From Saprospiraceae bacterium (GTDB lineage: Bacteria; Bacteroidota; Bacteroidia; Chitinophagales; Saprospiraceae): a DNA stretch of 64,000 bases. The stretch covers positions 124,001 to 188,000 of the forward strand of contig JANQHF010000061.1 of the NCBI GenBank assembly GCA_028282725.1. Direction: 5' to 3'. The notes under the pieces are model-generated. The model was not told where the DNA came from. It saw only the letters and a program-made list of their open reading frames with translations, and did not search any database. Below, one piece after another: positions 16,560 to 26,372 of this stretch (its first letter is position 1; every line of letters starts with the position of its first letter). The position numbers and the translations under genes are program-made.

Positions 16560-17591
16560 ATGGGTCTGTTAAACTTTTTCAAGCAGGAAATTGCTATTGA
16601 CCTCGGAACGGCCAATACACTGATCGTGTATGAAGACAAAGTTGTGGTCGATGAGCCCTCTATCGTGGCGATGGACAGGAATACGCGTGAATTGTTGGCA
16701 GTGGGGATCAAAGCAATGCACATGCACGAAAAGACGCACGCTAATATCATGACGGTCAGACCATTAAAAGATGGGGTGATCGCAGATTTCCAGGCTGCAG
16801 AAAACATGATCCAGGGTATGATCAACATGGTTGAGGGAAGAAGAAAATTCTTTACTCATCTGAAGATGGTGATTTGTATCCCTTCAGGAATTACAGAGGT
16901 AGAAAAAAGAGCGGTCTTCGATAGTGCTGATCATGTGGATTCCAAAGAAACTTATTTGATTCACGAACCCATGGCCGCGGCTTTGGGTATAGGTATTAAT
17001 GTAATGGAACCGATGGGGAACATGATCATTGATATCGGGGGTGGAACCACGGAAATTGCCGTCATTGCCCTCGCCGGGATCGTAACAGACCAATCCATCA
17101 GAACAGCGGGTGACGAATTGAACTATGATATCATCGAGTACGTAAAGCGCATGCACAACCTGCTAATAGGCGAGCGTACAGCAGAAAGAATAAAGAAGGA
17201 AGTGGGTTCAGCAATTATCGAACTTGAAAACCCTCCTGAGAAAATTGCTGTAAATGGTCGAGATCTTCTGACCGGTATCCCAAAGCAAATTTTCGTGGGG
17301 CATGAGGAAGTCGCGGAATCAATCGATAAATCCATTGCCAAGATTGAGGATGCGGTGATACGCGCCCTCGAAGAGACTCCTCCTGAATTGGCATCCGATA
17401 TTTACAGGACCGGCATTTACCTGACAGGGGGAGGAGCCTTATTGCGAGGTCTTGACAAGCGGATATCCGAAAAGACCAAATTAAAGGTTTATGTGGCTGA
17501 TGATCCGTTACGGGCGGTTGTCCGTGGTACCGGCAAAGCCTTAAAGCACACTAAGGAATACACCTTCCTGATGGATCGAAGAAGCCTCTAA
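16560..17591 (+). CDS. mreB: Rod shape-determining protein MreB
   Basis: A 343-residue actin-like ATPase that organises peptidoglycan synthesis along the cell body. It has phosphate-1 motif IAIDLGTANTLIV (residues 12-24), connect-1/phosphate-2 segment MIIDIGGGTTEIAVIAL near 155, and adenosine motif IYLTGGGALLRGLDKRI near 288. The N-terminal MGLLNFFKQE helix is the membrane-binding element. It is first of a compact mreB-mreC-mreD-mrdA run. Confidence 0.97.
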   Translation: MGLLNFFKQEIAIDLGTANTLIVYEDKVVVDEPSIVAMDRNTRELLAVGIKAMHMHEKTHANIMTVRPLKDGVIADFQAAENMIQGMINMVEGRRKFFTHLKMVICIPSGITEVEKRAVFDSADHVDSKETYLIHEPMAAALGIGINVMEPMGNMIIDIGGGTTEIAVIALAGIVTDQSIRTAGDELNYDIIEYVKRMHNLLIGERTAERIKKEVGSAIIELENPPEKIAVNGRDLLTGIPKQIFVGHEEVAESIDKSIAKIEDAVIRALEETPPELASDIYRTGIYLTGGGALLRGLDKRISEKTKLKVYVADDPLRAVVRGTGKALKHTKEYTFLMDRRSL

Positions 17592-17592
17592 G

Positions 17593-18399
17593 ATGTCTTA
17601 TCAACAGACGGGATTCAAGGGATTTGCTCACATTATTACTTTCCTGGTCTGCGAATTATTGGCGTTCATCCTGATCATCAATTTTAATCAGACACAGAGG
17701 GACATCTTTCTTCATTCGTCTTCCCTGTTTTCCGGAAATCTTTTGAAAACTTCAGCACAAGTGAAGGATTACCTTTCTCTTCAGCAATCCAATGATGAAC
17801 TATTGGCCGAAAATGCAAGGTTGCTCAATGAAATCATAAATATGCCCAGATCCGAAGCCCCGGTGCCGGATGCCGGACAAATAGCTTATTCTGTAATACC
17901 CGCAAGAATTATCAATAACAACATTACCTCTGTTAGAAACCTGATCACAATTGACAAGGGGAGCAGGGACAGTATTGCCACATCCCTTGGTGTCACCACT
18001 CCGGATGGTATCGTCGGCATCGTCAGGACGGTTAACCATCAATTTTCGTCAGTCATTTCTTTATTGAATATTGAAATTCGGATCAGCGCCAGTATTGAGA
18101 ATGAGAATTACTTCGGCACAATTACATGGGATGGCAAATCTTATAAAAGTCTAAGTTTATCCGGAATACCGATCCATGCGAATTTTGAAATTGGGGACAA
18201 AGTAGTCACCAATGGGTATTCAACAATCTTTCCGGAAGGACTCTTGATTGGCACCATTGCTTCTTTCGATGTAGGGAAAGATGGTGCCTTCTTTGAAATA
18301 GAGGTGACGCCGTCGACAGATTTCGCCAATCTTGATCACGTTTATGTGCTAAAAGATAACTTTGCGGCAGACATCATTTCCTTAAATCAAGATGAATAG
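17593..18399 (+). CDS. mreC: Rod shape-determining protein MreC
   Basis: A 268-residue inner-membrane protein with one N-terminal helix (GFAHIITFLVCELLAFILIINF). A periplasmic coiled coil follows (residues ~55-85), then the beta-rich MreC domain (VIPARIINNNITSVRNLITIDKG, GVTTPDGIVGIV, IGDKVVTNGYSTIFPEGLLIGTI). It links MreB to the wall synthases. It begins one base after the mreB stop and overlaps mreD by eight bases. Confidence 0.95.
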   Translation: MSYQQTGFKGFAHIITFLVCELLAFILIINFNQTQRDIFLHSSSLFSGNLLKTSAQVKDYLSLQQSNDELLAENARLLNEIINMPRSEAPVPDAGQIAYSVIPARIINNNITSVRNLITIDKGSRDSIATSLGVTTPDGIVGIVRTVNHQFSSVISLLNIEIRISASIENENYFGTITWDGKSYKSLSLSGIPIHANFEIGDKVVTNGYSTIFPEGLLIGTIASFDVGKDGAFFEIEVTPSTDFANLDHVYVLKDNFAADIISLNQDE

Positions 18400-18901
18400 G
18401 CTTACCGCAGGCCAACTGATCTCATTTGCTTTATTTATTGCCATTCAGGTACTGCTCCTGAAAAACATTCAAATAGCTTTCCTCGAACAGTTTTCATTGT
18501 CAATTTTGATCTACCCGATCATCATCATTCTTCTTCCCGTTTCCTTTGGAAGATCAGCAATTATTGTCAGTGCTTTCGCCATAGGCTTGATCGTTGACGT
18601 TTTTTACGATAGTCCGGGGGTACATGCAGCCACTCTCGTTTTTACCGCATTTATCAGGTCAATTGTTCTTGGACTTATCGAGCCAAGACTGGGATATAGG
18701 GCGAATGATATGATTGAAAAGGATCATTATGGCTTGAACTGGTTTTTATCCTATGTTGGGATTCTCTTATTTGTGCATATATTTATTTACTTCTCGATCG
18801 ATGCCTTCTCTTTCGTATTCATATTGAAAATCTTTGTCAATACCATTGTGAGTTTTATCGTTTCTTATTTGTTAATCATATTGTACAAGTTGATATTCTG
18901 A
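18392..18901 (+). CDS. mreD: Rod shape-determining protein MreD
   Basis: A 169-residue polytopic membrane protein with about five to six helices. It has the typical charged turn FGRSAIIVSAFAIGLIVDVFYDSPGVHAA near residues 50-78. Sequence conservation in this family is low; the call rests on membrane layout, length and position between mreC and mrdA. It overlaps mreC by eight bases and the next gene by one. Confidence 0.92.
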   Translation: MNRLTAGQLISFALFIAIQVLLLKNIQIAFLEQFSLSILIYPIIIILLPVSFGRSAIIVSAFAIGLIVDVFYDSPGVHAATLVFTAFIRSIVLGLIEPRLGYRANDMIEKDHYGLNWFLSYVGILLFVHIFIYFSIDAFSFVFILKIFVNTIVSFIVSYLLIILYKLIF

Positions 18902-20760
18902 TGCCGACAGGAGAACAAACATTCAGACATAAAGCCATCGTCAGTTTAATCATTATCGGGTGTCTTGTCCTGATAGGGAATCTCTTCGAACACCAGGTAA
19001 TCAATAAGACGTACAGTGAGCAGGCACATAACAGGACACTGATCAAGAGAACCATTGCTGCACCTCGCGGCATCATCTATGATCGAAATGATCACTTCCT
19101 TGTGGTGAATGAACCTACTTATGAACTCGAGATGATTTATCGGGAGATAGAGACAGATATGGATCTTACCGCGTTTTGTGAATTATTGGAAATCACGATT
19201 GAGGAATATGAAAACCTGATGAGCCTTGCTCAGTCAAGACCTTATTTCAGAAGCTATATCCCGATCACCTTTCTGACCAATATAGAGCCTGCGATATTTG
19301 CCCGGTTGCAGGAACATCTATTTCAATTTCCTGGCTTTTACCCCAAATTAAAGAACAAGAGGAACTACCCTTATCCAAATGCAGCTCATGTTCTTGGTTA
19401 CATTAGTGAAGTCAATATGAATGACATAGAAAGCAGAAAAGATGTCTATGAAATTGGCGATATAAAAGGAACGAGTGGAATAGAAAGGATATATGAAGAG
19501 GAATTAAGGGGACAGAGAGGATATGAATATTTGCTCAAAGACAATGTAGGACGTGCCGTGGAATCCTTTAGAAGGGGAACATTAGACAGGTTTGCAGCAT
19601 CAGGAGAAGACATCATTTCTACCCTGGATATCAAACTGCAGGCGTATGGAGAGGATCTCATGCAGAATAAACGTGGAGGAATTGTGGTAATTGAACCTTC
19701 TTCAGGAGAAATTCTTACCATGATCAGCGCACCCGCCTACGATCCAAATGCGCTTTCATTAGGAAAGTCAAGAAACAGTGCATTTTTGCAATTATTGTCT
19801 GATACGATCAATAAGCCATTTTTAGACCGGGCAATCCAGGCGAAGTATCCTCCCGGATCCATTTTTAAACCGATACTCTCATTGATCGCCATGCAGGAAG
19901 GAATGTGGTATGCCGATAAACCCATGATTTGCAGCGGAGAATATGATGTAAATAAAAGAAAAGGATTTATTCAGAAATGCCGCGAACACCCGAATCCCTA
20001 TAATGTCAAAATTGCCTTGCAACATTCTTGTAATACATATTATTACCAAATGGTGCGCGACTATATTGACCGCTATGGTTTCAATAATCCGGGGAAGGGA
20101 TTGGATGAGTTGATGTCATACCTCGATGAGTTTGGCATAGGAAGATCCCTGGGGGTGGATTTATTGAATGAGTCGGAAGGGTTTCGTCCAAGTTCAGAAT
20201 TCTATGACCGTCGGATCAACACGAGTGAATACTCCTGGCGGTCCACCTACGTCCTGTCACTGGGCATCGGACAAGGAGAGTTGGAATTGACCACCCTGCA
20301 AATGGCCAATCTGGCAGCGATCATTGCCAACAGAGGATATTATTATGTGCCGCACTTAATAAGGTCTTTTCAGTCCGGTAAGAGTATTGGTTTGAGGTTC
20401 CTGGAGAAAAATGAAGTTCCGGTTGACTCGATTCATTTTGGGCCGGTCATCGATGGCATGGAAAGAGTCATCTATGCAGGCACGGGCCAAAAGGCATTTG
20501 TTCCCGGCATATCGATCTGTGGTAAGACGGGAACTTCACAAAATGCCGGTATTGATCACTCAGTATTTTTCGGTTTTGCTCCAAAACACGATCCAAAAAT
20601 TGCCATAGCAGTGTACGTAGAAAATGCCGGGGGGGGAGGAGAAGTGGCCGCACCGATAGCAGGCCTGATGATTGAAAAGTTCTTGCGTGGAGAAATTCAA
20701 CCGAGACGGAAATTTCTGCAGGAAGAAGTCAAGAATGTTGATTTAATTGAGAAACCCTAA
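18901..20760 (+). CDS. mrdA: Penicillin-binding protein 2 (elongasome transpeptidase)
   Basis: A 619-residue class B PBP. It has one N-terminal membrane helix (AIVSLIIIGCLVLIGNLFEHQVI), the dimerisation/pedestal domain opening with RTIAAPRGIIYDRN near 50-63, and the transpeptidase domain with SIFK (serine 310, lysine 313). The SxN-type region HSCNTYYY and CGKTGTSQNAG near residue 540 follow. It cross-links peptidoglycan during rod growth, normally with RodA. rodA does not follow; folA does. The start overlaps the mreD stop by one base. Confidence 0.95.
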   Translation: MPTGEQTFRHKAIVSLIIIGCLVLIGNLFEHQVINKTYSEQAHNRTLIKRTIAAPRGIIYDRNDHFLVVNEPTYELEMIYREIETDMDLTAFCELLEITIEEYENLMSLAQSRPYFRSYIPITFLTNIEPAIFARLQEHLFQFPGFYPKLKNKRNYPYPNAAHVLGYISEVNMNDIESRKDVYEIGDIKGTSGIERIYEEELRGQRGYEYLLKDNVGRAVESFRRGTLDRFAASGEDIISTLDIKLQAYGEDLMQNKRGGIVVIEPSSGEILTMISAPAYDPNALSLGKSRNSAFLQLLSDTINKPFLDRAIQAKYPPGSIFKPILSLIAMQEGMWYADKPMICSGEYDVNKRKGFIQKCREHPNPYNVKIALQHSCNTYYYQMVRDYIDRYGFNNPGKGLDELMSYLDEFGIGRSLGVDLLNESEGFRPSSEFYDRRINTSEYSWRSTYVLSLGIGQGELELTTLQMANLAAIIANRGYYYVPHLIRSFQSGKSIGLRFLEKNEVPVDSIHFGPVIDGMERVIYAGTGQKAFVPGISICGKTGTSQNAGIDHSVFFGFAPKHDPKIAIAVYVENAGGGGEVAAPIAGLMIEKFLRGEIQPRRKFLQEEVKNVDLIEKP

Positions 20761-20769
20761 ATAGAGGAA

Positions 20770-21267
20770 ATGATTATATCCGCAATCGTGGCGCGTGCCG
20801 ATAATCGGGTAATCGGAATTAACAATAAACTCCCCTGGCATTTGCCGGGAGATTTGAAGTGGTTTAAGGAAAAAACACTTCATCGTCATATCATAATGGG
20901 TAGAAAATCTTTCGAGTCCATACCCAAACCTCTGCCAAATAGAATCAATATTGTTGTGACCCGGGACAAATCTTATTATCACTCCGGTGCACATATCGTA
21001 CATTCTGTAGATGAAGCCCTGAAGCTGGCATTTGAAAAAAATGAAGACGAAGTGTTTATACTGGGCGGGGGCAGGATATATGCTCAGACGATGAATTTAT
21101 GGGACCGTCTTTACCTGACTGAAGTACACGCCAGTCCGGAAGGAGATACGTTATTTCCACAAATTGATGTAAACCTTTATAATGTGGCCTATGAGGAATT
21201 CAGGAAAGCTGATGAGAAAAATGCTCATGATTTTACCTTCAAGATCTTACACCGTCGCAAGACTTGA
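20770..21267 (+). CDS. folA: Dihydrofolate reductase
   Basis: A 165-residue enzyme reducing dihydrofolate with NADPH. It has the N-terminal strand IISAIVARADNRVIGINNKLPWHLPGDLKWFKEKT with the catalytic acidic residue in the LPGDLKWF region. Also present are MGRKSFESIPKPLPNRINIVVTRD near 42-65, and the NADPH-binding ILGGGRIYAQTM near 97. Placed nine bases after mrdA, it is probably read through from the mre operon. Confidence 0.96.
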   Translation: MIISAIVARADNRVIGINNKLPWHLPGDLKWFKEKTLHRHIIMGRKSFESIPKPLPNRINIVVTRDKSYYHSGAHIVHSVDEALKLAFEKNEDEVFILGGGRIYAQTMNLWDRLYLTEVHASPEGDTLFPQIDVNLYNVAYEEFRKADEKNAHDFTFKILHRRKT

Positions 21268-21359
21268 ATAGTATCCTTTTTCTTTTATTCACTTCAAATT
21301 TCTTTAAAGGAGTGATCAATATCGATGCGGGAGAGCCGGGGTGGCGAGGGGCACGCACA

Positions 21360-22727
21360 TTAAAGGCTAGCGGCATGCACAATATTAACATCCGGATATT
21401 CTTGACGAGCATTTTCCAAAGCTTCCTTTGAAACATCAGTTTGCCAGAGATATATATTCTTCAATCCAGGAAAGTTTGCCAGCAGTGGAAATACATCATC
21501 GTCAATATTATTTCCAATTAAATTAAGACTTTCCAGATGTCTCAATCCAGTTAATGCTTCTATTCCGTCTGCTGTTATATTATTGTATTGAAGCTGAAGT
21601 CGGGTGAGATGATCCAAAGAATTAATGATGTGCATAAAATCGTCAGTAACCCCTGCATTTTTCAATTCCAGCCAGGTTATTTGTTCTCTTGCTTCGGGTA
21701 ATTTGGTGATCATATCCGAGGTCACCGAAGAATCACGAGGAGCGAGCACTTCAATCCAACCATTATTTTGAGCCAATAGATTCACGCGCCAATTTATGGT
21801 TCTCAGAGCAGACAGGAGAGAAGAATCGATATTTGGAACAATTGTTTTTTCTATCCAGGACTTTGGCGTCAGGTCCAGACGATGTCTGGCGAGCAACGTC
21901 GCCTGAATACTTTCGTTCAATTCTAAATCTGATGCCTGTGCTTCAAATTTTGCTCCTCCGGAAATCCACCATTCCAATATTTTAATTTCATGGTACGTCA
22001 GAGGCATCCCCGTAGTCGGCATGAATTTGGAACTTGTCGTTGGCAGCGTTACCCTTCTCAATAATTCGCTCGTATAATCCCCTCCTTTCACTACGGGGCC
22101 ACCATCTCCACCTTCTTGAATGCCTTCAATGGAAGCGAGGTTGAGACCACCATTCTGCACTTTATCATTATGACATGAATTGCATTTGTCCTCAAAGAGC
22201 GGTGCAAGTATATCCGCGTAGACATTTACGCTATCGGGATTCGTAAATGTGGGATATTGAATCGGGGAAGGGTCATATCCAAAGATATTCTGTATTGTCT
22301 TAGGAGCATATTCCAGTAAGTATCCGGAACCGTGTGTCATATTTCCTCCTAGATGACCAGTGATGATAATCGCTATGATGATGCTTATGCTGGTAATTTT
22401 TTTCAGTGATTTTTGTTCTGAACTATTTCTTCGGATCCACCACCCAATGAATGAAATAATGGCAATTGAAATGCCAAGCCATCTGTGAAAAAACAGGGTC
22501 CAATTATCATAGGCACCATCGTTGGCCAAAAACCAGCCACAGACCGAAGCGATTGCTGCGAATAATCCACTCAGGAACCAGGAATACGTAATTGCACCGT
22601 TGTATCTTTTATCATTGAGTCGCCACTCTATTAGTAAGGCCAATACGATGAACCCTATAGGAAGATGGACGAGAATCGGATGAAACCTTCCGAGAAAGGA
22701 AATAATATCCAGGAGTAATACGAGCAT
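21360..22727 (-). CDS. DUF2231 membrane domain, c-type haem site and leucine-rich repeats in one protein
   Basis: A 455-residue inner-membrane protein. Residues 1-130 contain four helices of the DUF2231 type (RFHPILVHLPIGFIVLALLIEW, FHRWLGISIAIISFIGWW). A periplasmic Planctomycete-type cytochrome domain follows with CNSCH at residues 182-186 and the likely distal ligand region SKFMPTTGMPLTYHEIKILEWWISGGA near 240-268. The C-terminal ~110 residues are leucine-rich repeats (LTRLQLQYNNITADGIEALTGLRHLESLNLIGNNI, in pieces). The domain set occurs in Bacteroidetes and Planctomycetes; redox role and partner are unknown. It is a single gene, flanked by 92 bp and 179 bp spacers without recognised features. 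Confidence 0.85.
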   Translation of the reverse strand: MLVLLLDIISFLGRFHPILVHLPIGFIVLALLIEWRLNDKRYNGAITYSWFLSGLFAAIASVCGWFLANDGAYDNWTLFFHRWLGISIAIISFIGWWIRRNSSEQKSLKKITSISIIIAIIITGHLGGNMTHGSGYLLEYAPKTIQNIFGYDPSPIQYPTFTNPDSVNVYADILAPLFEDKCNSCHNDKVQNGGLNLASIEGIQEGGDGGPVVKGGDYTSELLRRVTLPTTSSKFMPTTGMPLTYHEIKILEWWISGGAKFEAQASDLELNESIQATLLARHRLDLTPKSWIEKTIVPNIDSSLLSALRTINWRVNLLAQNNGWIEVLAPRDSSVTSDMITKLPEAREQITWLELKNAGVTDDFMHIINSLDHLTRLQLQYNNITADGIEALTGLRHLESLNLIGNNIDDDVFPLLANFPGLKNIYLWQTDVSKEALENARQEYPDVNIVHAASL

Positions 22728-22906
22728 TTTGGTCTTTAGGGTTAATGATGAATAATGAGCAGATCAACACGTTTCGAAAAGTAAGACATATTTGGTTTTG
22801 TTTATCTAACCAGGTCTCGTTAAGATAAAAAAATTGTTTTTAACCCGATCGGGGTGCAAAGACCTTGCATTATGTTATTTTATTTGCATGTTAATAGCAA
22901 ATCCCT

Positions 22907-25900
22907 ATGCAGACATCATTGTTTGATAATACGAGTGTACGGAATAAACATTCACAAATATTTAATCGAGAATATGAAAGGTTAAACAGTGAGCAAAAAG
23001 CTGCTGTCGACCACATTGAAGGACCGGTTATGGTTATTGCAGGGCCTGGTACGGGGAAAACTCAAATCCTGACAACGCGCATAGGCAGGATTTTGATGGA
23101 AACGGATACACAAGCTCACAATATTCTATGCCTTACTTATACCGAGGCGGCAAGTATAGCCATGCTTGGACGTCTTGTGAAAATCATTGGTCCGGATGCC
23201 CACAAGGTTCATATTCACACCTTTCACTCATTTTGTAACCAGGTCATCCAGGAACATCCGGATCTTTTTGGAAATTACAGACAACTCGAACCCATATCTG
23301 ACCTGGAACGGATCGATTTATATAAAGAGCTCTTTCATCATCTTCCCGATACTCATATTTTGAAAGTTTTGAAGGGTGATCCAAAGTTTCAAATGAGAAG
23401 ATTGAACAATCTTTTTTCTTTAATGAAACGCGAGAACTACAGTTGGGAATTTATAGGAGCTGCGATAGACGAGCACTACGACTTTTTGAAAAGTGACCCG
23501 GAGATGTTTTACAAGAGATCCGGAAAAGGGTATAAAAAGGGAACGTTCAAACAGAAGGCATTTGACCTGATCCACAGGAAAATGGAAGAATTAAGGGAAG
23601 CATCAAAGCTGTTCAGCGAGTTTCAAAACCTCATGATGAGGGCGAATCGATATGATTTTGATGACATGATCTTATGGGTTCTTCAAAAGTTTCAAACGGA
23701 TCATGAACTTTTGTTGTCCTACCAGGAAAGATATCATTATTTTCTCGTAGATGAATTTCAGGACACCAATGGTTCACAAGTAGAATTACTATACTGTCTG
23801 TTGAGTTATTGGGAAGACCGCCCGAATATTTTTGCGGTCGGAGATGATGATCAATCCATTTATAAATTCCAGGGAGCCAATATGGGAAACATCAAGGAAT
23901 TTATTTCAAAATACGATCCATTTCAAATTGTACTTCTGAAGAATTACAGATCTTACCAGGAAGTCCTGGATGTTGCAATGGAGCTCATTGACTACAATGA
24001 AGAACGCATTGTGAAAGAACCAAAGTTTGGTCTCAATAAGGTACTGGAATCAACTAGGAGCAATGATCGCAAATTAGAAAGCGTCATTATCAACTCATAT
24101 CAAAATATTACACAGGAACAGGCTGACATATCAGGTTTCATATTAAATAAGTGGCAGGAAAATAAGGACTTGAGTGATACAGCGATCATTTATCGAAACC
24201 ATAGGCAAGTTGAAAAGATCGTTGAAGTATTGGAGAAAAAAGGGGTGCCTCTGAATGTCAAGAGAAAAGTGGACATCCTGAAGTTGCCTCTTGTGAAGAA
24301 TATTATAAATATTTTGAGCTATATAGACAGACAATATACTGGGAAGGGAGGAGCAGACAGAATGTTGTTTGAAATACTTCATTATAATTTCTTTGAAATA
24401 GATACCCATGATATTTCTAAAATGTTATGGTCGGTCAAAAGAGAGAATGTCAACGGTTTCGCCAATGAAAATGACAGATCCCTGGGACAACTTATTGCCA
24501 ATAGGGAAATACTCGAACCACTACAACTAAAATCTCTACAAAGCATTTGCAGGTTGAGTGACCGATTGGCCAAGTGGGGGGCTGACATCAATGATGTTAC
24601 CCTGCAGGTCCTTTTTCAAATTATAATAAACGAGGGTCACATTTTAAGTTATATTTTACAACACCCTGACCGGAGTTGGTTACTCCAGGTGTTGGGTACT
24701 CTTTTTGATTTGATAAAGGAAGAATCGAGTAAGAACGCAGATTTATCATTGAGAGATTTTCTGGAATTGATCGAGAAGATGCGTTCAAACGATATTGAAT
24801 TACAAGTGAACAAAGTGGTCTCATCTGAAGATGGGGTTCATTTTTTGACGGCACATTCTTCAAAGGGACTCGAATTCAAATATGTGTATATTATAGGGGT
24901 CACGAAGAATATTTGGGACAGTGCAAGAAAATCAAATCGATCCTTCACTTATCCTCCCAAGGTCAAGGGTAATATGGATACCAATATTGAGGATGAAAGA
25001 AGACTGATGTACGTGGCAATGACAAGGGCCATGGAACAATTGACAATATCATATGGGCTTCAAAGTGAAAATGGAAGGGACTTGGGCGCAAGTAGATTTA
25101 TCGATGAAATCATTCATGTCTCCAATCTTCCCATTCAAAAGAGAATTGTGAGCGAGGATCAAGTTGTCGATTTCCAATATCATTTGTTGCTTAACAAAAA
25201 TTCAAAAATTGAATTCATTGATCACTCATTAGTCGATAGAATCTTGGAAGGATTCAGGTTAAGTGTTACCGCACTCAATAAATATCTTAAGTGCCCGGTA
25301 ACCTTTTATTATGAGTCCATATTAAGAGTGCCAATGGCGAGAACAAAATATATGGGTTTTGGCCGAGCTGTTCATTATGCCCTGGAAGCTTATTACCGGC
25401 AATTAAATTTGAATATAAAAACTCCAAAATTAGACTTTCTTGCATCCTTTGATGATGGCATGATGTCACACAGGTCTCATTTTACAAATGACGAGTTCAA
25501 AGACATAGCTGCCTATGGTCATCAGGTACTTTCTAAATATTATGACGAATATCTTGGACCAACAGATGAAAACACAGGCAACTTTGCAGTAGAAGTCCGG
25601 ATGGAAAAGTCGGAATACGAGGGCATCCCTGTTAAGGGAGTTCTGGATAGTGTACAAATATTTGGAAACGAGGTCGTCATTACTGATTATAAAACCGGAA
25701 ATCCCGCAAGTGCGAGAAATAAACTAAAATTATACATGCCTTCGGACAAACATCCCTTGGGAGGTGATTACTGGAGACAAATTGTTTTTTATAAAATTCT
25801 AGTAGAGAGCGACCGCATGTATAACTGGTCCATGAAAAAAGGTGTCGTCGACTTTGTGGAGCCTGACAGAAAGACGGGCGAATTTTCAAAACAATCGTAT

Positions 25901-26083
25901 ATCGTTTCGAATGAGCAAATTGCTTTTGTTGGCGACCAGATCAGGGATACCTGGGAAAAGATTCATTTGCACAAATTCGAAGTGGGATGCGGAGAAGAAG
26001 ATTGCTTCTGGTGTGATTTTGTTAAAAATGACTATGTCGTGGACATGGAACTAATGCATTCCCTGACTGATGATGATTTCTGA
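22907..26083 (+). CDS. UvrD/Rep-type ATP-dependent helicase fused to a RecB/AddB-type nuclease
   Basis: A 1058-residue protein. Superfamily 1 helicase motifs are complete: Q-motif LNSEQKAAVDH, Walker A GPGTGKTQ (residues 46-53), DEFQDTNGSQ (motif II) and GDDDQSIYKFQGA (motif III). LKNYRSYQEV, LTAHSSKGLEFKYVYI and MYVAMTRAMEQL (motifs IV-VI) follow. The C-terminal ~250 residues form a PD-(D/E)XK nuclease: VTALNKYLKCPVTFYYE, GVLDSVQIFGNEVVITDYKTGN with the D..DYK active site, and a final CGEEDCFWC. The cysteine in YLKCP plus C-x4-C-x2-C suggests an iron-sulfur cluster as in AddB. Role in double-strand break processing is inferred. It is a single-gene unit. Confidence 0.9.
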   Translation: MQTSLFDNTSVRNKHSQIFNREYERLNSEQKAAVDHIEGPVMVIAGPGTGKTQILTTRIGRILMETDTQAHNILCLTYTEAASIAMLGRLVKIIGPDAHKVHIHTFHSFCNQVIQEHPDLFGNYRQLEPISDLERIDLYKELFHHLPDTHILKVLKGDPKFQMRRLNNLFSLMKRENYSWEFIGAAIDEHYDFLKSDPEMFYKRSGKGYKKGTFKQKAFDLIHRKMEELREASKLFSEFQNLMMRANRYDFDDMILWVLQKFQTDHELLLSYQERYHYFLVDEFQDTNGSQVELLYCLLSYWEDRPNIFAVGDDDQSIYKFQGANMGNIKEFISKYDPFQIVLLKNYRSYQEVLDVAMELIDYNEERIVKEPKFGLNKVLESTRSNDRKLESVIINSYQNITQEQADISGFILNKWQENKDLSDTAIIYRNHRQVEKIVEVLEKKGVPLNVKRKVDILKLPLVKNIINILSYIDRQYTGKGGADRMLFEILHYNFFEIDTHDISKMLWSVKRENVNGFANENDRSLGQLIANREILEPLQLKSLQSICRLSDRLAKWGADINDVTLQVLFQIIINEGHILSYILQHPDRSWLLQVLGTLFDLIKEESSKNADLSLRDFLELIEKMRSNDIELQVNKVVSSEDGVHFLTAHSSKGLEFKYVYIIGVTKNIWDSARKSNRSFTYPPKVKGNMDTNIEDERRLMYVAMTRAMEQLTISYGLQSENGRDLGASRFIDEIIHVSNLPIQKRIVSEDQVVDFQYHLLLNKNSKIEFIDHSLVDRILEGFRLSVTALNKYLKCPVTFYYESILRVPMARTKYMGFGRAVHYALEAYYRQLNLNIKTPKLDFLASFDDGMMSHRSHFTNDEFKDIAAYGHQVLSKYYDEYLGPTDENTGNFAVEVRMEKSEYEGIPVKGVLDSVQIFGNEVVITDYKTGNPASARNKLKLYMPSDKHPLGGDYWRQIVFYKILVESDRMYNWSMKKGVVDFVEPDRKTGEFSKQSYIVSNEQIAFVGDQIRDTWEKIHLHKFEVGCGEEDCFWCDFVKNDYVVDMELMHSLTDDDF

Positions 26084-26098
26084 CAGATACTGAATTGT

Positions 26099-26303
26099 TC
26101 AGGAAAGTGCTCTTTCAAGATATAGGTAAATGTAGACAGCTGAGCCGAATAAAGTGGCGTCGGTGGATGCCAGTGTCCAACCATCTTTGGAATATTCATC
26201 CAACAGGTATTGAATTTCTTCTGTATATGAATTGGCAATGTGATTTTTGTTAGCTGTCAACTTCGAGTAATACGTTCGTGAGACAACTTTACTATTTTTT
26301 CAT
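26099..26303 (-). pseudogene. Small DUF4177-like gene, frameshifted in an A-run next to its start
   Basis: The minus strand holds a frame open for 66 codons (26299-26099) reading VVSRTYYSKLTANKNHIANS, then YTEEIQYLLDEYSKDGWTLA, ending LYLERALS. The pattern of a helix followed by YSKDGWTLAS and a short strand resembles DUF4177-like small proteins. There is no in-frame start, but an ATG at 26303 is followed by a run of six A bases; with five, the ATG would lead directly into this frame (MKNSKVVSRT). So this is either a real one-base frameshift or a sequencing error in a homopolymer. The rest of the 289-bp gap before scpB shows nothing else. Confidence 0.55.
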
Positions 26304-26372
26304 AGTAAAATTCGCTGTACTGGATAAATGAGATTGAAAAATGCTTAATGGAATCATTTAACTCCCCGATAA

